63,225 nucleotides of DNA from Moraxella sp. (GCA_030530785.1 JAUMUJ010000008.1:1-63225); one strand, 5' to 3'. Numbered from the stretch's first letter, positions 50,444 through 59,916 are shown. Translations and numbers: made by a program. Notes: a model not told the origin generated them from the sequence alone.

Positions 50444-50459
50444 TGCAAAAACCCTACCA
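50444..50459 (-). promoter_or_regulatory. Candidate sigma-54 promoter of the second pilin gene, inside the intergenic terminator
   Basis: On the minus strand the sequence is TGGTAGGGTTTTTGCA. The GG and GC pairs are spaced as in the consensus, with mismatches at the two C positions of TGGCAC. It lies 31 bases before the ATG and shares its bases with the terminator stem. Confidence 0.45.
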
Positions 50460-50475
50460 AATGGCAGGGTTTTTA
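50447..50475 (-). terminator. Terminator or attenuator between the two pilin genes
   Basis: On the minus strand AAAAACCCTGCC ... GGTAGGGTTTTT forms a stem with one internal mismatch, followed by GCACC. It lies 24 bases after the first pilin's stop. Confidence 0.75.
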
Positions 50476-50498
50476 TGTCATTTATGACAAACGGCAGA

Positions 50499-50996
50499 TT
50501 ATTTACACTCAGATGGAGCAAAACGAGCTGGTAGAGTACCCGCAGCAAATCCAGCAAAACCACCATTAGCAGCACCTGCGGCAGCACAACGCCATTCGGT
50601 TTGAGCAACTGGTGGAGTAAAGGCAGCAGTACCATCAGGTAGAGCAGTACCACGAGGAGCATTAGGTGTAAAAATTAAAGTACCATCACCAGCGTTAGCA
50701 GTTGTGGTGGCAGTAATCACACCAGTAGTAGCGTCGATTGTAACGCTAGCAACGTTAGCAGTAGCTGTTGGAGCGTTATAGCCCAATGCGTAACCAGCAG
50801 CAACAGAACGAGGGTTACCAGCAGCTAGGTTGTCTTGTACAGTAATCTTAGCAGAACCAGCTAGGGTAAGAGCCTCAGACACACGAGCACGTACAGTATA
50901 GTCTTGATATGCAGGCAGTGCAATGGCAGCCAAGATACCGATGATGGCGATAACAATCATCAATTCAATAAGAGTGAAACCTTTTTGAGCGTTCAT
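50499..50996 (-). CDS. pilA: Type IV pilin, first tandem copy (probable major pilin)
   Basis: 165 residues with a six-residue leader (MNAQKG) and the prepilin cleavage site before [48 protein letters not shown]. The C-terminal disulfide cysteines are in [10 protein letters not shown] and FAPSECK. The body is Ala/Thr-rich with strongly biased codons, as expected for an abundant structural protein. AGGAG precedes the start. A sigma-54 promoter lies about 94 bases upstream, and pilS/pilR are encoded about 5.5-9 kb away. It forms the fibre of type IV pili used in adhesion, twitching and DNA uptake. Confidence 0.96.
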   Translation of the reverse strand: MNAQKGFTLIELMIVIAIIGILAAIALPAYQDYTVRARVSEALTLAGSAKITVQDNLAAGNPRSVAAGYALGYNAPTATANVASVTIDATTGVITATTTANAGDGTLIFTPNAPRGTALPDGTAAFTPPVAQTEWRCAAAGAANGGFAGFAAGTLPARFAPSECK

Positions 50997-51089
50997 GATG
51001 AACTCCTTAGTTCATAAGTGGGCTGTTTTGCCCGTTAGTTGATAATAATGCAAGGTTTGTATGATTTGCCTTGCTGACACCCAAAATGT

Positions 51090-51105
51090 TGCAGATGATG
51101 TGCCA
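51090..51105 (-). promoter_or_regulatory. Sigma-54 promoter of the first pilin gene
   Basis: The minus strand reads TGGCACATCATCTGCA, with perfect -24 TGGCAC and -12 TGC at the right spacing. It lies 94 bases before the pilin ATG. Confidence 0.85.
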
Positions 51106-51194
51106 ATTTTTTAAAATCATGCCAAAATGGCGATTTAAAATGTTAAGGAATTGTAACTTTGATGAAAAGATGGGCAGTTTAGAGCATTTTAGGT

Positions 51195-51314
51195 AAGTTG
51201 TGCAAGCAACTTTTGAGAAATGTTATCGGAGCATTATCGGAGTATTAACTTTTGTAAAAAACACATGACCACTTTTTTATCAATGCTGACAATGAGTTAT
51301 GACAATTTTTGTCA
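51195..51314 (-). promoter_or_regulatory. Candidate upstream activating region (PilR-binding) of the pilin genes
   Basis: Within this stretch are AAGTTG-N6-CAACTT (51195-51212), an 11-bp near-tandem repeat TTATCGGAGCA/TTATCGGAGTA (51223-51244), and TGACAA (51287) plus the palindrome TGACAATTTTTGTCA (51300-51314). They lie about 90-220 bases upstream of the sigma-54 element, and TGTC/GACA cores suit PilR. The remaining bases of the gap 50997-51577 hold no gene that I can support. Confidence 0.4.
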
Positions 51315-51534
51315 AAATACGTCTGAAATGTAATAGCAACATTTGCAAAATACGCCATTGGCACAAAGCGTGTTATTTTTTGTCAAAACTGCCTGATGAA
51401 TTGTTATCAGATAGTAAACAGTTGTCGTATTGGCATAAAAATGCTGATTTTTATCAAGAAAAATCTCCGAAGCAGGGCTGATTACCAGCCAAACAACCAC
51501 CCAAAAACGACACAAACCACAGCACAAGCCATCA

Positions 51535-51563
51535 AAAAACCCCAACCATGTCAGTCGGGGTTT
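51535..51563 (-). terminator. Terminator of the small lipoprotein gene
   Basis: On the minus strand AAACCCCGAC / GTTGGGGTTT with a T-run lies 15 bases after the stop codon. Confidence 0.8.
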
Positions 51564-51577
51564 ATGAATGTGCCAAA

Positions 51578-51865
51578 TCAGTATTTTTGGTCTTCGGACA
51601 CCCTGTCTTCGGCTTTTAGTTCGCCATCAGGGGCAGGGTCTGCCTTATCGTCTTGCACAGGCTCGCTTTCGGGGGTCTTGTCGTCCGCCTTAGGCTCATC
51701 TGTGTCTGACTGAGCAGGCTCGTTTTGGGCAGCCAACTCAGCCTCCTTGGCAACCTGCTCGGTGGTGGCTTTATCGGCAGTTTCAGAGACAGGTTTTTGT
51801 TTTTCGGTACACGCCACTAAAATTGCTACTACGGCGAACACACCAACAACATATCTTAATTTCAT
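51578..51865 (-). CDS. Small acidic lipoprotein
   Basis: 95 residues with a lipoprotein signal (MKLRYVVGVFAVVAILVAC). The mature part of about 77 residues is almost wholly Asp, Glu, Lys, Ala, Pro and Thr and is likely disordered. No domain is recognised. It may be a surface or periplasmic spacer-like lipoprotein. It is separated from pgk by about 110 bases and from the pilin region by a terminator. Confidence 0.75.
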   Translation of the reverse strand: MKLRYVVGVFAVVAILVACTEKQKPVSETADKATTEQVAKEAELAAQNEPAQSDTDEPKADDKTPESEPVQDDKADPAPDGELKAEDRVSEDQKY

Positions 51866-51974
51866 TTTTCACTCCAATTCTACGCACTGAGCGTAACTGC
51901 CATTAGTTTAGCAGATACTGCACTTTTCACAAGCCCCAATGCCAAAATGTAACAAAAAGCAACAAAGAGCAAGT

Positions 51975-53174
51975 TTAAGCACAGCTTAGGGCAGATATGG
52001 CAGGTAGCTCTTTACCTTCCACAAACTCTAAAAACGCCCCGCCACCTGTGGACAGATAATCTATGTCGTCTGCCACACCATATTTGTCAATGGCAGATAA
52101 AGTATCGCCACCGCCTGCAATGCTAAACCCATCACTGTCAGCGACCGCCTGACAAATCACGGCTGTACCCTGCCCAAATGCGTCCACTTCAAACACGCCC
52201 ACAGGCCCATTAAATAAGATGGTCTTAGCCGATTTGATGTGTTTACCCAGCTCGGTCGCTGACTGTGGAGCGATGTCAAGTATCATGTCGTTTTCGCCGA
52301 TGTCGTCCACCGATTTGATGGTGGCAACCGCTTTGGTAAGCGACCCCAAAAAATCATCAAAATCAATCTGACTCTTATCTGCCACCACCACATGAGTGGG
52401 CAACAAAATATTGGTTTTGGTCATGATGTCTTTGGCGGTGTCCACAAGGTTGGCTTCATATAAGGATGCACCGACATTTTTACCGCTTGCCACCAAAAAG
52501 GTGTTGGCAATCCCACCACCGACTAAGATACTGTCGCACAATGTGGCTAGGCTGTTTAACACGTCAAGTTTGGTGGAGACTTTTGAGCCACCCACGATAG
52601 ATAAGACGGGCTTGGCGGGATTATTTAGGGCTTTGGCAAGTGCATCAAGCTCAGCAGACAGTAGATTACCTGCACAGACAGGCTTACCATCTGCCACACA
52701 CGCTCTGATGACCCCTTCGGTAGATGCTTGGGCTCGGTGGGCTGTGCCAAATGCGTCCATGACAAAGATGTCGCATAAGTCAGCGTACTGCTTGGACAGT
52801 TCGGGGCTATTTTTCTTTTCGCCGACATTAAATCGCACGTTTTCTAGAAGTGCCACTTCGCCTGCCTTAACCGACACGCCACCATCTAGATAATCGGTAG
52901 AAAACATCACATTTATGCCCAACTTGTCCGCCAAATAAGTGGCAATGGGAGCAAGTGAGTATTTGCTCTCGCCTTGTCCTTCGGTGGGTCTGCCAAGATG
53001 TGAGCAGACAATCACGCCTGCCCCTTTATCCAAACAAGCCTTAATGGTGGGCAAAGATGCTTGTAGGCGAACATCGCTTGTAATGACACCGTCTTTAATG
53101 GGGACGTTTAAATCTTCACGAATAAGCACGGTTTTGCCCGCCAAATCTAGGTCTGATAGATGAGCGATACTCAT
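51975..53174 (-). CDS. pgk: Phosphoglycerate kinase
   Basis: A 399-residue glycolytic/gluconeogenic enzyme with typical motifs: [72 protein letters not shown] and [38 protein letters not shown]. It acts with GpmI, encoded about 9 kb away, in the three-carbon part of central metabolism. It is followed by a separate lipoprotein gene and preceded by thiE after about 77 bases. Confidence 0.97.
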   Translation of the reverse strand: MSIAHLSDLDLAGKTVLIREDLNVPIKDGVITSDVRLQASLPTIKACLDKGAGVIVCSHLGRPTEGQGESKYSLAPIATYLADKLGINVMFSTDYLDGGVSVKAGEVALLENVRFNVGEKKNSPELSKQYADLCDIFVMDAFGTAHRAQASTEGVIRACVADGKPVCAGNLLSAELDALAKALNNPAKPVLSIVGGSKVSTKLDVLNSLATLCDSILVGGGIANTFLVASGKNVGASLYEANLVDTAKDIMTKTNILLPTHVVVADKSQIDFDDFLGSLTKAVATIKSVDDIGENDMILDIAPQSATELGKHIKSAKTILFNGPVGVFEVDAFGQGTAVICQAVADSDGFSIAGGGDTLSAIDKYGVADDIDYLSTGGGAFLEFVEGKELPAISALSCA

Positions 53175-53251
53175 GACTGCTCCTTTTTTTAAGTCAATGA
53201 CAAAATTGGTCTATTTTAGCATAATTTTGGGCAGTTGCCCACCATCGGCGA

Positions 53252-53911
53252 CTAATACCAATTTTGCAAACACCGTTGCCATGCTTGGCACTTTGTCTCT
53301 ATCTCGTCCACCGCATGACTCATGATGTCGGCGGTGATGGCAATATAGTCCAACTTCGCCCCCGCCAGCGTCTCTTGTAACATGGGAGCATTATCCAAAG
53401 TAATCCCACCGATGACACACAGTGGCAAGCCCAAAGCAGACGCACGTTTTAGAATGTCAGGATTGACCGTCTTAGCTTTGGGCTTGGTTAAAGATGTAAA
53501 CACCGTCCCCATCGCTCCATAAGTCGCTCCGTCTTTTTTGGCTTCTTTAAAAAGTGCCATATCACCATGACAAGTACGCCCGATGACCACATCATCGCCC
53601 AATATCTGCCGAGCCGAACGCAAACTGCCATCTCGTTGTCCCAGATGTAGCCCCGTCCCAAAATGACACGCCAACTCCAAATTATCATTCATTACCACGT
53701 CCACACCATATCTGTCTGCCAAACTGACCAACAGCTCAGCTTCTTGGTATAGGCTGATTAGGTCAAATTGTAATAAGGTGTTTTTTCGGCGAACTTGTAA
53801 TAAAGACACCGCCCCCGTATCAAACGCTCGTTCTAGCTTATCTAGCAAGGTCTGTATGGGGTCATCATTGGTCAAAAGATACAGCTTAGGTGGTGGGTTT
53901 TTGGTGGTCAT
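53252..53911 (-). CDS. thiE: Thiamine-phosphate synthase
   Basis: About 219 residues from the ATG at 53909-53911, behind AAGGTG. The TIM-barrel enzyme joins HMP-PP and thiazole phosphate. Motifs: LLQVRRKN (usually LQ-x-R-x-K), DVVMNDNLELACHFGTGLHLGQRDGSL, VIGRTCHG, YGAMGTVFTSLTKPKA and PLCVIGGITLDNAPML. No TPP riboswitch was seen upstream. Whether it is transcribed with pgk is unclear. Confidence 0.93.
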   Translation of the reverse strand: MTTKNPPPKLYLLTNDDPIQTLLDKLERAFDTGAVSLLQVRRKNTLLQFDLISLYQEAELLVSLADRYGVDVVMNDNLELACHFGTGLHLGQRDGSLRSARQILGDDVVIGRTCHGDMALFKEAKKDGATYGAMGTVFTSLTKPKAKTVNPDILKRASALGLPLCVIGGITLDNAPMLQETLAGAKLDYIAITADIMSHAVDEIETKCQAWQRCLQNWY

Positions 53912-53996
53912 GGCACACCTTGATAAATAAAGACAAAAATTGTCCCATTTTCCCAAAATTTTAAACCATTGTCAAAAATGGTTGCCCAACTGACAT

Positions 53997-54023
53997 AAAA
54001 AAGACTTGGTGTGTGCCAAGTCT
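53997..54023 (-). terminator. Terminator of the PBP7-like gene
   Basis: On the minus strand AGACTTGG / CCAAGTCT with a 6-base loop is followed by a T6 run, 11 bases after the stop. Confidence 0.85.
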
Positions 54024-54033
54024 CTTATTTGAT

Positions 54034-55251
54034 TTAGTTAAGGTATGCCAACTGTGTTAGGATATTTTCGGCATCATTCCAGCGGTTGTTAGACGCACTC
54101 GCCCCAAGCAAGACCACCACCGCAGGGCGGTTATTAACGTGGGTTTCCATGACCACACAGTAACCTGCTTCACGGATATAGCCCGTTTTTGACGCTCCGA
54201 TGGGATAACTGCCCGCACGCACCAGACGGCTGGTGTTATTTGCCTTATAGACCCGAGAGCCTAGATTATAGTTTTTGATATGAAAATCATAACTGGTGGA
54301 AGTAGAAAAGCTACGCACCTGTTGATAACGGTTATCGCTATTAACCACACGCATCATCTTAACAAGATCTGACGCTGACGACACATTGCGAGGGTCTAAA
54401 CCTGACGAATCAGAAAAGTTGGTTTGGTGCATACCCAGACTGGTCGCCTTGCGATTCATGGCTGAAATAAAAGCGTTATAGCCCCCCGGATAAGTACGAG
54501 CTAAGGCTTTGGCGGCGGGATTTTCTGACTTCATGAGCATCAGTAGCATAAACTCACTACGACTCATACGGTCTCCTGCACGCAAGTTGGTGCTGGCTTT
54601 TTTTGCCCCAACCAAGTCAGAAGCGATGAGCGTGATCTCTTCACGCATATCAAGCCCTGCATCTACAAGCACCATCGCTGTCATTACCTTAGTGATGGAT
54701 GCAATAGAACGCTTGGAGTTAATGTTTTTTTCGTAAATCGGCTGACCTGTTTGTAAATCATAGACCGCCACCGCCGCCGAATTGGTACTGACCGCCAAAC
54801 GGTCAAATCCGCCATAGTTGCCATAGCCACCGCTGTAATTGGTCGTGTAGGTGCTGGGGCTTTGGCTGGCTGTGTTGGCTTGGTGGTTGTTAAAGCTGTT
54901 TAAGGTGGCAGAATACGACTCGCTGTAAGTATAAGCATTTGTGTTGGTACTAGGCTGAGTAGTAGGATAAGTGCGTGTGGTAACCGTGCCAGCACTGTTA
55001 TAAGATGATGTCGTGGCACTACTGGGGGTAGGCACACGGCTGTTGCTCGTTTGGACGTAGCGATGAACTTCGGGTTTGCTTTGGATGTTATTTACCTTAA
55101 CCGCTTTCATACTGTCAGCACTGCCCTTACCGATGTAGATGACTTTTTGCTGACTGTCATCAACCAACAACGCCTGTGCAGGCATACCTGCTGTACAAGC
55201 CAGTAGCATACCAAGCGATGTTGTGAGCTGTTTTTTGGAAAAAGTATTCAT
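54034..55251 (-). CDS. pbpG: D-alanyl-D-alanine endopeptidase (PBP7/8-like, peptidase S11)
   Basis: A 405-residue protein with a signal peptide (QLTTSLGMLLACTAGMPAQA), a long Ser/Thr/Asn-rich segment (residues about 60-145) and a low-molecular-weight penicillin-binding protein domain. The SxxK motif is Ser185-Ile-Thr-Lys188, SxN is in MKSENPAAKAL, and KTG is in GASKTGYIREAGYC. It cuts or trims peptidoglycan in the periplasm. The low-complexity segment before the enzyme domain is unusual for PbpG. Confidence 0.9.
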   Translation of the reverse strand: MNTFSKKQLTTSLGMLLACTAGMPAQALLVDDSQQKVIYIGKGSADSMKAVKVNNIQSKPEVHRYVQTSNSRVPTPSSATTSSYNSAGTVTTRTYPTTQPSTNTNAYTYSESYSATLNSFNNHQANTASQSPSTYTTNYSGGYGNYGGFDRLAVSTNSAAVAVYDLQTGQPIYEKNINSKRSIASITKVMTAMVLVDAGLDMREEITLIASDLVGAKKASTNLRAGDRMSRSEFMLLMLMKSENPAAKALARTYPGGYNAFISAMNRKATSLGMHQTNFSDSSGLDPRNVSSASDLVKMMRVVNSDNRYQQVRSFSTSTSYDFHIKNYNLGSRVYKANNTSRLVRAGSYPIGASKTGYIREAGYCVVMETHVNNRPAVVVLLGASASNNRWNDAENILTQLAYLN

Positions 55252-55725
55252 GTTTACCTACCTTTTTTTGCCTTTATTACAAGTTTTTACTCATTGACCT
55301 GATGTTTAAATTTGGCGAGAAATTAACCAAATATCATTGGGTTATCTCTTACTATTTTAACACAGCCAGTTTGCTTTTTTATGACTAAAAAACACAAAAA
55401 ACCATCAAATTTGTAAGAAAATGATTACCATCAATTCACATCAACTAAGTGATATTTAAACAAAAACATCAAGATAAAGTTACCAAGCCCACGCCAGACA
55501 GTTACCATCATGATAACAATCCACCGTTTTGGATACATTTTACCAATAAAACCTAAACATAAATAAGGTTATAATACCCCATCTTGGCAAATATCATGTT
55601 TTATACGTTGCAATTTTAAAGCCAAATCAGGGTCTGGATACATTTTTGGCACAAACGCAACATTTAATGATAAAACATAACCATAAATTACATTCATCAT
55701 CGATCGCTAAATAAAAGAGAACATC
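55252..55725. other. Long AT-rich intergenic region between pbpG and the response regulator
   Basis: This 474-base gap holds two promoter regions for divergent genes. A 12-bp direct repeat TGGATACATTTT occurs at 55530-55541 and 55635-55646, and a TATAAT-like box lies near 55571. No gene is visible. Confidence 0.5.
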
Positions 55726-56364
55726 ATGACCATTAGAGTGCTTGTTGTTGATGACCATGAATTGGTAAGGGTGGGTATCACAAGAATGCTAGATGACCAC
55801 CCCGATTTGCACGTCATCGGCGAAGCTGACTGTGGAGAGTCTGCTGTCGCTGTCGCACGCCAATTAAGCCCTGATGTGGTATTATTAGATGTCAATATGC
55901 CAAACATGGACGGCATAGAAGCCACTCGCCGTATCAAACAAACCAACAACCACACAAAAATCCTTGCTGTGTCAGGATACAGTGCCGAGCCGTATCCATC
56001 TTTATTATTAAAAGCAGGGGTGCATGGCTATATCACCAAAGGCACGCCCATTGATGAAATGATAAAAGCCATCAAAAAAGTACACACAGGTGGTAAGTAT
56101 TTTAGTCATGAGATTGCCGAACAGCTTGCACAAGGCTATCTGGACGACAAAGAAAGCCCCCTAGATGTGCTGTCTGAACGTGAAAAACAAGTGCTGATGA
56201 TGGTGGTAAACTGTCAAAGCCCCCAACAAATTGCCGACCAACTGTTTGTCAGCGTTAAGACGGTCAATACCTATCGCTACCGCATTTTTGAAAAATTAGG
56301 CGTGGACAGTGATGTCAAACTTACCCATTTGGCCATGCGTTATGGACTGATACAGACCAAATAA
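55726..56364 (+). CDS. gacA: LuxR-family response regulator (GacA/UvrY-like)
   Basis: A 212-residue protein with a receiver domain (VLVVDDHELVRVGITRML, phosphorylation site Asp55 in VVLLDVNMPNMDG) and a C-terminal LuxR-type helix-turn-helix (LSEREKQVLMMVVNCQSPQQIADQLFVSVKTVNTYRYRIFEKLGV). The overall sequence is close to GacA/UvrY, which controls small regulatory RNAs of the Csr/Rsm system. The matching GacS sensor is not next to it; pilS, which follows, belongs to another class. Confidence 0.88.
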   Translation: MTIRVLVVDDHELVRVGITRMLDDHPDLHVIGEADCGESAVAVARQLSPDVVLLDVNMPNMDGIEATRRIKQTNNHTKILAVSGYSAEPYPSLLLKAGVHGYITKGTPIDEMIKAIKKVHTGGKYFSHEIAEQLAQGYLDDKESPLDVLSEREKQVLMMVVNCQSPQQIADQLFVSVKTVNTYRYRIFEKLGVDSDVKLTHLAMRYGLIQTK

Positions 56365-56465
56365 CCACCAATCTATGCCGATGGGCGGTTTTTACTTTAA
56401 TCACACCCATTTTTTTGATATGGTGTGTGTTTAGATTTTTGATGTTTTAATGTGCCACTTTTGTC

Positions 56466-58157
56466 ATGTACGCTACCTTTCATCACTACCTAGACCAAAT
56501 CCGACACGCCGTCAGAGCCTTATGGTTTTATTTTGCCAACGTGTCGGTAGAGTCGCTAGCTTCCGATGCCAGAGTGCGTCAGGTGGGGCTGATTTATAGT
56601 GTCTATCGTTTTGTCATCAGCACCTTTTTGATGATGACCAGTTATGCCGTCATCAAAACCAAAACCGCCACCATCGCCCCAAGTCTGACCGAGTCTATGC
56701 TGGTCAGTAGCTATTTGGTGCTAAGTTTGTTTTTACTTGTGCTGTTTTATGTCGTACCAACTTTCGCCAGACGACAGCTCATGCTGGGATTTTTTGCCGA
56801 CATCATTCTTTTGACTGCCTACTCCATTCATGGTAATATTAGTGACTTACAGATTATTTTGCTTTATATGATTGTGGTGTCCACCAGCTTTATGGTGTTA
56901 CCGCTATCACGGGCAGGCTTTTTGATTGTTTTTAGCGTGATTGCGATTTTATACCAGCATATCTTTCAGTCATTTTCCACACGTGATTTAGGTCTTAGTT
57001 TGAGTGAAAGCCTGCTACTGTCCATCTGTGTGGTGGCGGTGGGCTTTTTAAGTTGGTCGGTCTCTCAGCGTCTTACCAATGCCGAAGAATCCATCGCCAA
57101 ACAAGCCCAAGAAGTAGAAAAACTCAACGCCATCAACCACATCGTAGTAAAAAACATGGTAAATGGCGTGCTGGTCATTAACGAAAACCGTGATATCGTC
57201 ATGGTCAATGAAACCGCAAGGCGACTGCTTCGTCTGCCACAGATGGATTTGGACATCTACAACTCCCCCAAAAAGATGGTGGATTTGGCACGCCTTATCG
57301 TCCAACAGCACCCCGCTCTCATACGTTGGTATCGCACCATCAACCCTAGCCTAGCGGTATCATGGATTTATGAACTTACCCCAGACAGTAACAACCCATC
57401 GGATAAATTACGTCTTAATAACCGCCCCCTATCTACTTATGGTCAGCTCATCATCATAGAAGACATCGGGCGAGAACAAAGCCACGCCCAAAAACTCAAA
57501 TTAGAAAGTCTGGGTCAGCTGTCTGCCAGTATCGCTCATGAGATTCGCAACCCGCTTGGAGCAATCAGTCAAGCCAGCCAGTTACTGATGGAGCATACCC
57601 AAGCAGACGACAGTAATGCAGAGCTGTATCAGATGATTTTTCAGCAAACTCGCCGAGTAAACGACATCATTGAAGACGTGCTTAGCCTATCTCGCCAAGA
57701 GATTCCCGACCAAGAACCCATCAATCTATACCATTGGGTCAGCGACTTTGTGGCACAGCATTATTATGACAAAAATATCTTAATTTACGCATCAAGACAC
57801 GAACATCACACCATCATTTATTTTGACCCCAATCATCTTGAACAAATCATGATAAATCTGGTCAATAACGCTCTACGCCACACCATTCCCACCATCGGGC
57901 GAGCTGACGTAGAGATACACCTAAATACCCAAAACGACCAAGCCTTGATAGACATCATTGACAATGGTCATGGCGTACCTGACAACGAAATCCCACAACT
58001 GTTTCATCCATTTTTTACCACCAGCAAAAAAGGCACAGGGCTTGGATTGTATCTGTCCCAATCATTTAGCGAAGCCAACAACGCCAAAATCCGCTACCTA
58101 AAAAACGACCGCAGTTGCTTTAGAATCATCGCTTCCACCCAAAAGCGGGTCAATTAA
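56466..58157 (+). CDS. pilS: Sensor histidine kinase PilS
   Basis: A 563-residue protein with about six membrane helices in the first 200 residues, a PAS-like region (MVNGVLVINENRDIVMVNETARRLL), then the kinase core: His358 in LSASIAHEIRNPLGAISQASQLL, N-box MINLVNNALRH, DNGHGVPDN and GTGLGLYLSQSF. This is the layout of PilS, which senses pilin in the membrane and phosphorylates PilR. pilR follows after 108 bases with its own possible promoter. Confidence 0.93.
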   Translation: MYATFHHYLDQIRHAVRALWFYFANVSVESLASDARVRQVGLIYSVYRFVISTFLMMTSYAVIKTKTATIAPSLTESMLVSSYLVLSLFLLVLFYVVPTFARRQLMLGFFADIILLTAYSIHGNISDLQIILLYMIVVSTSFMVLPLSRAGFLIVFSVIAILYQHIFQSFSTRDLGLSLSESLLLSICVVAVGFLSWSVSQRLTNAEESIAKQAQEVEKLNAINHIVVKNMVNGVLVINENRDIVMVNETARRLLRLPQMDLDIYNSPKKMVDLARLIVQQHPALIRWYRTINPSLAVSWIYELTPDSNNPSDKLRLNNRPLSTYGQLIIIEDIGREQSHAQKLKLESLGQLSASIAHEIRNPLGAISQASQLLMEHTQADDSNAELYQMIFQQTRRVNDIIEDVLSLSRQEIPDQEPINLYHWVSDFVAQHYYDKNILIYASRHEHHTIIYFDPNHLEQIMINLVNNALRHTIPTIGRADVEIHLNTQNDQALIDIIDNGHGVPDNEIPQLFHPFFTTSKKGTGLGLYLSQSFSEANNAKIRYLKNDRSCFRIIASTQKRVN

Positions 58158-58200
58158 CTGATTAAATTTCAGCCTAAATGGTATAACTTTTGTGTCAAAC

Positions 58201-58229
58201 TTGGGCTTTGTGCAAAAATGCTTTATAAT
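58201..58229 (+). promoter_or_regulatory. Possible pilR promoter
   Basis: TTGGGC (58201-58206), 17-base spacer, TATAAT (58224-58229), about 37 bases before the pilR ATG. Confidence 0.55.
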
Positions 58230-58265
58230 AATAACAAGATTAAAACAATATGAGACTTTCTTGCC

Positions 58266-59915
58266 ATGCAAAGCAAATACACCGCCTTGATTGTTGATGA
58301 TGAAGTTGACTTATGCCGACTCATGCAAATCACACTGACCAAAATGGACATTCACAGCGATGTGGCTTATGACATTTCAACCGCTAAAGAACTGTTGGCT
58401 CATCGGGTGTATGATTTTTGTTTGACGGATTTGGCATTGCCTGATGGTTCTGGCATGGAACTGGTGGAACTCATCACCACCACAACTGACACTCCTGTGG
58501 CAGTCATTACTGCTCATGGTAACGACATGGTTGCCATTGAAGCGATGAAACTTGGGGCGTTTGACTTTGTCAATAAACCCTTAGAACTGCCCCGTTTGCG
58601 TGCTTTGGTAGAATCCGCCCTAAAAGCGACAGCGGACATTCGCACCAACATCACCACCCCCCAAGACACGCCCACCCCTGATGTGTCAGCCACCCCAAAA
58701 GCACCGTCTGCCACCATCTGTCAAAAACATCATGGCGACAACCTACTGGACGAAAGACTCATCGGCGACAGCTTACCCATGCAACAGCTTCGTGCTACCA
58801 TCAAAAAATTGGCTCGCTCGCAGGCTCCCGTATTTTTGTGGGGTGGTTCTGGTACGGGCAAGGAAGTTGTTTCACGACTCATCCACGACCTAAGCGGTCG
58901 CCGTGATGGCAGTTTTGTGCCGGTAAACTGCGGAGCAATCCCATCAGAACTGATGGAAAGTGAGTTTTTTGGTCACAAAAAGGGCAGTTTTACAGGAGCA
59001 ACATCGGATAAAATTGGACTATTCCAACAAGCCGATGGCGGAACGCTGTTTTTGGACGAAGTGGCAGATTTACCACTTGCCATGCAGGTCAAACTACTTC
59101 GTGCCATTCAAGAAAAAACCGTGCGTGCCATCGGCGACACCAAAGAAGTGCCTGTGGACATTCGCATCATCTGTGCCACCCATAAAGATTTAGCAGATTT
59201 GGTACAAAAAGGTGCGTTTCGCCAAGACTTATTTTATCGGATTAATGTCATTGAAGTGAAACTACCCGCCCTAAATGACCGCCGTGATGACATACCTAAA
59301 CTGGCAAGGCATTTTTTGGGACTGATTGTGAAGGACTGGGGGCTTGATGATTTGAGCCTAAGCGATGATGCTATCCGTGCATTGTGCGTACATAATTTTA
59401 AAGGCAATGTGCGTGAGCTTAGAAATATCCTAGAACGTGCCGTAACTTTAAGCGACAGCAGTCAAATCAATGCTCATCATCTCATGTTAGAAGATGACGA
59501 TGTGGAGACACTGACCTTTGATGAACCATTAGAGCTACTTAGCGATACTGCCATTGATTTTTCATTTGGTCAAAAATCACCCTATCATGACAATCGCCCT
59601 GTCTATACTCCCCAGCCCATCGTTAAAGACACCAAGCCCACCTTTAAGACTGGGTTGCAATTGACCGCCACCGCCAATTATGGCACAATCAAGGCAGAAT
59701 CCACCCCCACCAACAACCCAAAACCCACCCTACCCCAAGAAGGGCTGGAAGCCTACCTGTCCGAACAAGAAAAACAGCTCATCTCTGCTGCACTGGTCAA
59801 ATCGCACGGCAACAAAACCCAAGCTGCCAAGCTACTAGGCATGACCTTTCGCCAGCTTCGTTATCGCATGGATAAGCTCGGGCTTGGCAGCGATGACCAC
59901 GATGATGAAAACTGA
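58266..59915 (+). CDS. pilR: Sigma-54-dependent response regulator PilR
   Basis: A 549-residue activator with a receiver domain (phosphorylation site Asp55 in FCLTDLALPDG), a sigma-54-activating AAA+ domain (Walker A GGSGTGKE, the sigma-54-contacting loop GSFTGA instead of the more usual GAFTGA, and LFLDEVADLPL), and a Fis-type helix-turn-helix (SHGNKTQAAKLLGMTFRQLRYRMDKL). A linker of about 100 residues separates the AAA+ domain and the helix-turn-helix. It should activate the sigma-54 promoters of the tandem pilin genes. Confidence 0.95.
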   Translation: MQSKYTALIVDDEVDLCRLMQITLTKMDIHSDVAYDISTAKELLAHRVYDFCLTDLALPDGSGMELVELITTTTDTPVAVITAHGNDMVAIEAMKLGAFDFVNKPLELPRLRALVESALKATADIRTNITTPQDTPTPDVSATPKAPSATICQKHHGDNLLDERLIGDSLPMQQLRATIKKLARSQAPVFLWGGSGTGKEVVSRLIHDLSGRRDGSFVPVNCGAIPSELMESEFFGHKKGSFTGATSDKIGLFQQADGGTLFLDEVADLPLAMQVKLLRAIQEKTVRAIGDTKEVPVDIRIICATHKDLADLVQKGAFRQDLFYRINVIEVKLPALNDRRDDIPKLARHFLGLIVKDWGLDDLSLSDDAIRALCVHNFKGNVRELRNILERAVTLSDSSQINAHHLMLEDDDVETLTFDEPLELLSDTAIDFSFGQKSPYHDNRPVYTPQPIVKDTKPTFKTGLQLTATANYGTIKAESTPTNNPKPTLPQEGLEAYLSEQEKQLISAALVKSHGNKTQAAKLLGMTFRQLRYRMDKLGLGSDDHDDEN

Positions 59916-59916
59916 C

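Noticed and set aside
49118-51105. Pilin inversion system as in M. bovis
   Set aside because: Both pilin genes face the same way, and neither a Piv-type invertase nor inverted recombination sites were found in the window.
53912-54033. TPP riboswitch in front of thiE
   Set aside because: The CTGAGA and related conserved segments are absent.
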